A stretch of DNA of 64,000 nucleotides, taken from Micromussa lordhowensis (taxonomy: Eukaryota > Cnidaria > Anthozoa > Scleractinia > Lobophylliidae). The stretch lies in contig OZ026599.1 in assembly GCA_964020085.1 (NCBI GenBank), positions 31,615,625-31,679,624 of the forward strand, in the 5' to 3' direction. The translations under genes were made by a program, and so were the position numbers. The number at the start of each line of letters is the position of its first letter. The first letter of the stretch is position 1. The notes below the pieces were generated by a model. The model was not told the origin of the DNA, ran no database searches, and saw only the letters and a list, made by a program, of their open reading frames with translations. Below are positions 60,301 through 64,000 of this stretch, one piece after another.

Positions 60301-62820
60301 GAAAAAAACACGTGCGATTTTGTAGAACCGTGCTCTAAAAATAAGTCAATATAATGCCGTAGGAAGTAGCGTCCTCCAGGCATTCAGTTAGTTGTTGTGC
60401 TTCTCCCATTTTTTCGCTGTCTCGCCGTTTTTCGCGCTGCGCCCCAACTAACTGAACGCCTGGGAGAGGCTAAGTAGGCAGTAAACATGCTACCCAGTGC
60501 AGAGGATGGAAATTGGAACACACAAAAGATGAAATTGTAAACCTCGCACTTTCAAATGTGGTGAAAAGTTGTGTAAAACGTTCATGTGGCCACATCCGTC
60601 TTTAACCGCTTCAGTTCTTTGGCTTCGTTTTGGTTTACATAAATTCCTGGTTCTGGCAATATTTCGATGAGCCTGTTTCAAAAGCGTTCGCGACGACGTT
60701 CGTAAAAGACGACTGTAACAACACGATCGACGAAAAAAAAAATCAAACGGCTAGCGATAACCGCGATAACCTTCTGGTGGCCGAGTGACTCGGCCACCAG
60801 AAGTCCCAGAACATTGCTGAACTAAACTAACTTACATGGGAAGTATACAGAAATTTAATATGTGAAATAAAAACTAATAAGTACTACAAAAGGCAAAATA
60901 TAAAGAACACTAATTACAAGAAACGAAAATAAAAGGTCTAAGTACGCGCAAAAGAAAAAGCGAAATTCTTTCCCTTACAGTTCCAAAATACTGACGGCAA
61001 GAGGGATTCAGATAAAGTAAGCAGGTTTAATCGGTAAAGGTTTCAGTAAAATGGAACATCAGCTACTTCAACAAACTTCACTCGCTTCCTTAACCAGGCT
61101 TTTCTACCAAGCACTCATTATTAAAGAACCCTAGTCATAAACATCTTTATTTTTGTTTACATGAGTGAGTTTGGCTATTAAATTTTAATCAGAGCATGCC
61201 AAAACAAAAGAAATCACTATATGAAACTACTAAAGATAATTAAACATACTTTCAGGAACACAACGCCGGCACAATAAAGCAATAAGATTTCGCTTCAACA
61301 TTGCAATATCAAAAACTTCGATGGCATCGAAAATGGCGGAGGCTGACTAGGGTCCTTTACGTAAAGAAACGACAACGCTGAAATAGAACTGCAATGCACT
61401 CACCTTAAAATGGCCACAGAATAACTCGATGGTGTCTAATACGACAAGACCAACTTCGTTCGCGAGATTTCCTTCCATCAAGACACGAGTTTGAATATCC
61501 AGGTTTGTACCTTCAATGAAAAGCGAGAAATAAAATCAGTGGATTTCAACAGTACGAATCAGCGTACATCCATTCCGCCTCTTACTTGGTGTAGAAGACA
61601 CAGCTGACGTAAAACAATAGAGAACGAAGAAAACAATGAAGACAATAGGTCTGTGAGGCGGTGCCTTATTTAGCCTGTGAGCAAACTCGCCTCAGGGTCA
61701 CACGCGCTAGAGTGTGAAGAGACACGCTCTACTGTGACGTGTCTGTGTCTTCTACACCAGCAAGAACTGAGCACAAAATCCCTTGTTTATGATTATCAGA
61801 GATCACTGATGAAGTCGAGCGGAGTCAAAATTGTTCAAAGAAGAAATTGGTACTTGACACTGAAACCTGATTTTTTCGGGTGATTTTCACGAAGGTCTCC
61901 AGCGTGAATAAAAAAGAGTGAACTCACAAGGTAACTGCAGTACTCAAAAGTTCATTTAATTGGAAGCGAGGGAATGGACACCCAAGCGGCAAGACTTATA
62001 GAGCCTGTAGACTTCCAGTGTAGAGACAAAGGCCTCTATGAAAATACCACAGTACTACGCACTTCTCCTCCAAAGTACAAGAATGCCGAATCACTTGTTT
62101 AGACATGTCGCCTGACTTAAGTCAAACGAGACAAAACTGAAGTAATATATCAAACACGAAAGACCGTGTTTGACCACATTTTCAAACACCGAGAAGAGAG
62201 TTGAAAATACGACTCGCAGCGGCGTATTTGTGACGAGCTTTTTGGAAATGGGTCAAACACTTTCTTGAATATTTAGTATGTTTTCTCAGTCAAAACTAGA
62301 ACTAACGAGTAAACGATGAAATAAAATCCTAATAATATGCAAATTAAGATCGGATATTCAAACGCAGGGTTCGTACCCTTTTTCAGAAACAAATTTCCAG
62401 GACTCAGATTGATTTTTCCAGGACTCTAAATTTCACATTAACCCTTTCACTCCCAAGGTCTCAATGTTAATTCTGCTTACTGTCTGCCATACAGTTCATA
62501 TTTTGTACTTGAGTTTAACAGATTTCCAGAACTTTCCAGGACCAGTAACCTTTTTCTAAGACTTTCCAGTCCTGGAAAATGCCGCAATAAAATTCCAGGA
62601 CTTTCCAGGTTTTCCAGGGCCCGTACGAACCCTGGAAATGAACACCGTCACTGTCACGATTTCTTTGTTTAAACTTGATGAAAAATTAGTGAGTTTGAGA
62701 AAAATACAGTCTCATTTACCTCCACTGCTCGCTGCTCTGGAATGCCGCGACTTGCCCTGACTAGACACTCCTCCCTGGTACTTCTGCTCGAAGAATTGTT
62801 TTGTGGTTTCACTGTGCGTG
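40863..62820 (-). CDS. DOCK9/10/11-like: DOCK-D family (zizimin, DOCK9/10/11-like) guanine nucleotide exchange factor, 3' part
   Basis: Multi-exon gene; 22 coding exons give 698 residues in a continuous phase, then TAA. The 5' exons (Dock-D N-terminus, PH, DHR-1) lie beyond the window. In order the protein has a Ser/Gln-rich linker (exon 62720-62820), an armadillo-like helical region (61404 to 51180) and the DHR-2 domain (from 48078 to the end). DOCK-D recognition comes from close matches to DOCK9-type wording: [96 protein letters not shown] and LIKEDQ. DHR-2 domains exchange GDP for GTP on Rho GTPases; DOCK-D members act on Cdc42. The loop around VQVNAG corresponds to the region that supplies the nucleotide-sensing valine in DOCK9. 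The C-terminus is [16 protein letters not shown], like the Ser-rich end of DOCK9. Exon coordinates are given separately. Confidence 0.92.
41085..41348 (-). mobile_element. tRNA-derived SINE in the last DOCK intron
   Basis: The minus-strand head has GCAGGGATGGCGCAGTCGTG (A-box region), a CTCGCCTCCCACC anticodon region and GGTTCGATTCC (B box). The body follows with CATATGTGGGTTGAGTTTGT and CTCCGGGTACTCCGG. The tail is near 41085. Confidence 0.75.
41439..41696. mobile_element. MITE ending 30 bp from a DOCK exon
   Basis: Ends GAGCGGTTTTCA and TGAAAACCGCTC. Related sequence lies at about 42958-43410 and 53197-53270. The right end is 30 bp from the donor of the exon at 41727-41865. Confidence 0.65.
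41727..41865 (-). CDS. DOCK coding exon U, penultimate
   Basis: 139 nt, acceptor AATGTTTCAG, donor GAG|GTGTGT. It encodes [20 protein letters not shown] through AKYIGDE. Reading through the donor would add about 44 unrelated residues before a stop, a possible alternative C-terminus. Confidence 0.93.
42149..42249 (-). CDS. DOCK coding exon T, nucleotide-sensor region
   Basis: 101 nt, phase 0 start and two-base end, acceptor CTCTACAG, donor CAG|GTATTT. It encodes [16 protein letters not shown] and HIEKLQQVY. Its first codons lie in the loop of the nucleotide-sensing valine of DOCK9. Confidence 0.95.
42492..42605 (-). CDS. DOCK coding exon S
   Basis: 114 nt, phase 0, acceptor TAATTTTAG, donor CAG|GTATGG. 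It encodes [17 protein letters not shown] and [13 protein letters not shown], up to the catalytic loop. Confidence 0.95.
42958..43410. mobile_element. MITE (GAGCGGTTTTCA family) split by a second MITE
   Basis: The left part begins AGAGCGGTTTTCAACTGTCG and continues past the inner element with TAATTGCTTTGGTAATGGTT and CGACACTCGATTGAG. The inner element is listed separately. Confidence 0.5.
43048..43357. mobile_element. hAT-like MITE nested in another MITE
   Basis: Ends GGGTTGCCA and TGGCAACCC, with internal repeats of TTCCCTGACTTTTC on both strands. No clear 8-bp target duplication was found. Confidence 0.55.
43453..43529 (-). CDS. DOCK coding exon R
   Basis: 77 nt, acceptor GCTTTTCAG, donor GAG|GTGAGG. 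It encodes [19 protein letters not shown] and ELTPVE. Confidence 0.95.
43662..43690. repeat. (GAATT)n short tandem repeat
   Basis: TTGAATTGAATTGAACTGAA. It probably tails a minus-strand retroelement fragment running to about 43930; the fragment itself is not recognised. Confidence 0.5.
43939..44107 (-). CDS. DOCK coding exon Q
   Basis: 169 nt, starts phase 0 and ends with one base, acceptor CGTCTGTAG, donor CAA|GTAAGC. It encodes [30 protein letters not shown] and [10 protein letters not shown] (DHR-2 lobe B/C). Confidence 0.95.
44224..44258. repeat. (AAC)n microsatellite in a DOCK intron
   Basis: Run of AAC trinucleotides. Confidence 0.8.
44500..44541 (-). CDS. DOCK coding exon P (micro-exon, 42 nt)
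   Basis: Phase 0, acceptor CTTCTAAG, donor CAG|GTATGA. It encodes [14 protein letters not shown], as in 'VNPKDLDSKYAYIQ' of DOCK9. Confidence 0.93.
44702..44845 (-). CDS. DOCK coding exon O
   Basis: 144 nt, phase 0, acceptor TTTTTTCAG, donor AAG|GTGGCT. It encodes [20 protein letters not shown] and [12 protein letters not shown]. Confidence 0.95.
44964..45347. mobile_element. piggyBac-type MITE in a DOCK intron
   Basis: 384-bp element with ends AGAGAACCTCCACTCTTAAA and AGGAAACCTCCACTCTTAAA (right end complemented), flanked by TTAA at 44960-44963 and 45348-45351. The interior is also an inverted repeat carrying TGACGTCAT and CCAAGATGGCGG on both arms. Confidence 0.85.
45432..45545 (-). CDS. 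DOCK coding exon N
   Basis: 114 nt, phase 0, acceptor TGATTCAG, donor CAG|GTAACT. It encodes [16 protein letters not shown] and [16 protein letters not shown]. Confidence 0.95.
45909..46031 (-). CDS. DOCK coding exon M
   Basis: 123 nt, phase 0, acceptor CTGATTAG, donor CTG|GTGAGT. It encodes [20 protein letters not shown] and [12 protein letters not shown] (lobe A helices used for DOCK dimers). Confidence 0.95.
46127..46239 (-). CDS. DOCK coding exon L
   Basis: 113 nt, first two bases complete a Gly codon, acceptor ATATTTCAG, donor GTG|GTACGT. It encodes [16 protein letters not shown] and [11 protein letters not shown]. Confidence 0.93.
47377..47434 (-). CDS. DOCK coding exon K
   Basis: 58 nt, starts in phase 0 and ends with one base, acceptor TTTTTCTAG, donor AGG|GTAAGT. 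It encodes [19 protein letters not shown]. Confidence 0.95.
47941..48078 (-). CDS. DOCK coding exon J, start of DHR-2
   Basis: 138 nt, phase 0, acceptor TTTCTTTCAG, donor GAG|GTGTGT. It encodes [20 protein letters not shown] and [14 protein letters not shown], the conserved opening of DHR-2 lobe A. Confidence 0.95.
48079..50891. other. DOCK intron, no gene seen
   Basis: Intronic sequence. A minus-strand frame at 49082-49342 (start [19 protein letters not shown]) looks somewhat coding-like but matches nothing I know and lacks supporting splice context. Confidence 0.4.
50892..51140 (+). mobile_element. tRNA-derived SINE, full-length type
   Basis: The head GGGAGGCGTGGTGGCCCAGT is followed by the B box GGTTCGAGCCC, then GGCCGGGGACATTGTGTTGT, GTGTACAAATGGGTA and GCGATGGACTAGCATCCCAT. 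It ends near GGCTCGTATGCAG and lies 40 bp from the DOCK exon at 51180-51257. Confidence 0.75.
51180..51257 (-). CDS. DOCK coding exon I
   Basis: 78 nt, phase 0, acceptor TCTTAG, donor AAG|GTACGT. It encodes [20 protein letters not shown] and ATAQMK, nearly as in DOCK9. Confidence 0.92.
51640..51870 (+). mobile_element. tRNA-derived SINE, 5'-truncated copy
   Basis: Same family as 50892-51140. It starts inside the head (GTGCGCTCGACTCCGGAG), keeps the B-box region and the body with GCGATGGACTAGCATCCCAT, and has an extra GGGGGAGTAGAAATACTCC segment missing from the other copy. Confidence 0.75.
52324..52431 (-). CDS. DOCK coding exon H
   Basis: 108 nt, phase 0, acceptor TACTGATAG, donor AAG|GTAAAT. 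It encodes [15 protein letters not shown] through DDKGMK, the counterpart of 'VIISVSQL ... SDRLIK'. Confidence 0.88.
52432..56355. other. Large DOCK intron (3.9 kb), no gene seen
   Basis: A 153-residue frame (56134-55673, minus) and several shorter ones show no family resemblance. A fragment of the GAGCGGTTTTCA MITE family lies at about 53197-53270. Confidence 0.4.
56356..56436 (-). CDS. DOCK coding exon G
   Basis: 81 nt, phase 0, acceptor GTTTTGCAG, donor CAG|GTAAGT. It encodes [17 protein letters not shown] and DRVHWQ. Confidence 0.9.
57264..57308 (-). CDS. DOCK coding exon F (micro-exon, 45 nt)
   Basis: Phase 0, acceptor CAATGGCAG, donor CAG|GTGCGT. It encodes [15 protein letters not shown], matching 'ILKCCNSKLSSIRTE' of DOCK9. 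Confidence 0.9.
58395..58451 (-). CDS. DOCK coding exon E
   Basis: 57 nt, phase 0, acceptor TTCTCTAG, donor GAG|GTACAT. It encodes [19 protein letters not shown], matching 'FPSTFYEGRADMCAALCYE'. Confidence 0.9.
58543..58931. mobile_element. MITE in a DOCK intron
   Basis: The left end GAGCGAATAGCTAAGGAGAA and the right end, complemented GAGCGAATAATCTAATTG, share GAGCGAATA and a later AGTA.AATTCTA block. The right end overlaps the stop codon of the frame at 58923-59207. Confidence 0.5.
58923..59207 (-). CDS. 94-residue frame of unknown origin ending in a MITE terminus
   Basis: It starts [19 protein letters not shown], contains [20 protein letters not shown] and [17 protein letters not shown], and stops at TAA 58923-58925 inside the MITE end. 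The composition is protein-like rather than random. No domain is recognised. It sits in a DOCK intron on the same strand, with no splice signals that would join it to DOCK. It is probably part of a transposon-borne or captured exon. Confidence 0.35.
   Translation of the reverse strand: MAVEQHFPQYTEKKAILRGIPMCTFHSNKNHPENFEIPGKVIRLRKLCEFPLFSMGDSELGYLTVRLCARDFYEVIVDEAEGRINYCLKEIESE
59558..59650 (-). CDS. DOCK coding exon D
   Basis: 93 nt, phase 0, acceptor TTCTTACAG, donor AAG|GTGAAC. It encodes [15 protein letters not shown] through [12 protein letters not shown], matching 'VFDVYLCFLQ ... VFTALRS' of DOCK9. Confidence 0.9.
60162..60206 (-). CDS. DOCK coding exon C (micro-exon, 45 nt)
   Basis: Phase 0 at both ends, acceptor TATTCTTCAG, donor AAG|GTTTGT. 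It encodes [15 protein letters not shown]; the family has 'NPLMKK' at this place. Confidence 0.85.
60374..60475. repeat. Foldback repeat, ~22-bp arms
   Basis: CTCCAGGCATTCAGTTAGTT and the complementary AACTAACTGAACGCCTGGGAG, separated by about 50 nt. Probably a small MITE. Confidence 0.55.
60771..60803. repeat. Perfect 15-bp hairpin with 3-nt loop
   Basis: CTTCTGGTGGCCGAG, loop TGA, then the exact complement. It lies in a DOCK intron. Confidence 0.8.
61404..61510 (-). CDS. DOCK coding exon B
   Basis: 107 nt, acceptor CATTGAAG, donor AAG|GTGAGT. It encodes [20 protein letters not shown] and LDTIELF, matching the DOCK9 segment with EVCLTALDTLSLF. Confidence 0.85.
61588..61760. repeat. Inverted repeat in a DOCK intron
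   Basis: TGGTGTAGAAGACACAG (about 61589) and its complement CTGTGTCTTCTACACCA, about 120 nt apart. Confidence 0.55.
62365..62634. mobile_element. hAT-like MITE in a DOCK intron
   Basis: Ends CAGGGTTCGTAC and GTACGAACCCTG. The interior repeats TTTCCAGGAC words on both strands. The 8-bp target duplication is not evident. Confidence 0.55.
62720..62820 (-). CDS. DOCK coding exon A (most 5' in window)
   Basis: 101 nt, acceptor TTTCTCCAG, donor GAG|GTAAAT. It starts with one base completing the previous codon and ends with one base. It encodes [17 protein letters not shown] and a Ser/Arg linker ([10 protein letters not shown]). This region is poorly conserved in the family; placement rests on phase continuity with the next exon. 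Confidence 0.8.
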
Positions 62821-64000
62821 CTGGAGAAAGATCAGGAGAAAAGATTACGATACAAGCCGCGCAGAAAGTGGGAGTGATGAAATGGAAGGGTAAAGCAGTG
62901 ACAACGACTGGATTTTAAGGGCGTAAGGTAATCTACTTCAGCTCCTAAATACTTCCTCAACAGCAACAGAAGAAGCAGCAACAACGTAACACCGTTAAGG
63001 GTGGCTGGAAACAGCTTCCAGTACTTTCCAAGACTTAGAGTTTGATGGGACATTATAACCACTCTGTATCGGTTGATGCCAAAATCAGGGTCTCAAAAAA
63101 CTGTCCAATCATTGGAGAATAAGTTCCTGTCAATTTTGTGGCTCAATATGTTACCATAGCAACAATATGACCTGCTAAAACACTTTTAATTTTCGAAGAA
63201 TTTTTTTAAACTTTGCAAAAAGTTGCATCTCATCTCACTGATGACAATTTGAGACATTAAATCAGCGAGACCTAACCCTAAATATGACTAAGTTTGAGAA
63301 ACGAAAACAGTTAGGAGCATAGTAAGGAGCACATGAAGTGAGTTGTGTCAAGGCATGAGGCTTTTAGTACATGAAGCTTACGTAAGTGTATATGGGCGAC
63401 GTTCTTCGCATAAATGCATGAGTTATTGTGAAACTCAAGGAACGAGTGACTAAGAAATTAGTTACAGTTGAACCGGATGATTAGGCCGAGGATTCTTTGA
63501 GATCTGATAACATACCCAGTGTAGAATACGTCGGTTTATACTTATTTGGCACGTTAGAGTTTTAAAAACCGTAAGACATTACATATCGAGTTACCAAGGG
63601 TTAATAAACAATAATGCTCAAGCTTGTCACGACACACTCCCCCCCTTGACTCGCCTACGAGTCAAGCATATTTAGTATAATTGAGATTTCAGTACATCAT
63701 TGAGGGGTGTTCAGTTTAATTAAACTTACACAAGATAAACGTTAACAAGTTATTTGTTAAAAATAAGTGATACGATATGCATACTTTGCGGTTGGAAATG
63801 GTCGCCATATCGCTTTAAGATATTCAAAATCCCTGTTAAAGTACAAAATCGAAGGTTAATATTCATTTTACATTTAATGAGGGGCCCTGTCATCTGCACC
63901 TTTACTTTCCATTTGGATTAAGCGAAAAACAAAAACAGACCATGGATGAAGAAAAGAACAAAGAGATGAACTGCTACGTTGGACTTTGATTCAGTACTTC
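62821..64000. other. DOCK intron to window end; no exon found
   Basis: The next upstream DOCK exon should lie on the minus strand at higher coordinates but I could not find it here. A hairpin GACTCGCCTACGAGTC is at 63649-63664, in a segment that looks repeat-derived. Confidence 0.4.

Noticed and set aside
63600..63720. LTR end near the right edge
   Set aside because: The C-rich tract and hairpin suggest a repeat, but no paired terminus or primer-binding site lies in the window.
1..64000. CRISPR array, bacterial operon or phage signals
   Set aside because: No regularly spaced repeats; genes have introns and eukaryotic splice sites, and the repeat content is animal-type.

Overview
The window looks like nuclear DNA of an anthozoan cnidarian, most likely a stony coral. 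The reasons are AT-rich sequence, intron-rich genes beside single-exon class A GPCR genes, and a dense load of tRNA-derived SINEs, foldback MITEs, LINE 3' ends and Penelope-like elements of kinds I associate with coral genomes. The taxonomic call is inference; nothing in the window proves the species.

Left half (1-35 kb). A cluster of four related rhodopsin-type GPCR genes lies on the minus strand: 3645-4544, 14547-15446, a broken copy at 28182-29092, and 33971-34921. The first two sit in a tandem segmental duplication (unit 1 about 2053-11281, unit 2 about 11282-18143). The units have since diverged by insertions. Unit 1 gained a 3,865-bp DNA transposon (5640-9504; 70-bp terminal inverted repeats, 9-bp target duplication) that carries a decayed multi-exon gene of unknown function. 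Unit 2 gained a LINE fragment (about 12236-13525) and smaller insertions. Between the duplication and the third GPCR lie a candidate 54-residue single-pass membrane protein gene (19829-19993) missed by usual length cut-offs, and a composite of two Penelope-like retroelement copies joined head to head (23305-26393) and flanked by an 11-bp direct repeat.

Middle (35-40.8 kb). I find no gene here. It holds two MITEs with clean target-site duplications (a TTAA-type element at 37532-37955 and a TAA-type element at 39975-40133) and otherwise featureless AT-rich sequence.

Right part (40.9-62.8 kb). One large minus-strand gene dominates: the 3' two fifths or so of a DOCK-D (zizimin; DOCK9/10/11) Rho-family guanine nucleotide exchange factor. 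I resolved 22 consecutive coding exons with consistent reading phase, including a 51-nt terminal coding exon. Together they encode 698 residues that span the variable linker, the armadillo-like region before DHR-2 and the whole DHR-2 catalytic domain. The 5' exons lie beyond position 64,000. The introns hold several MITEs and SINEs, one MITE ending 30 bp from an exon.

The GPCRs would act at the plasma membrane and the DOCK protein downstream of membrane signals on Cdc42-type GTPases, but nothing here shows that they work together. All other open reading frames I examined look like shadows, transposon debris or chance.
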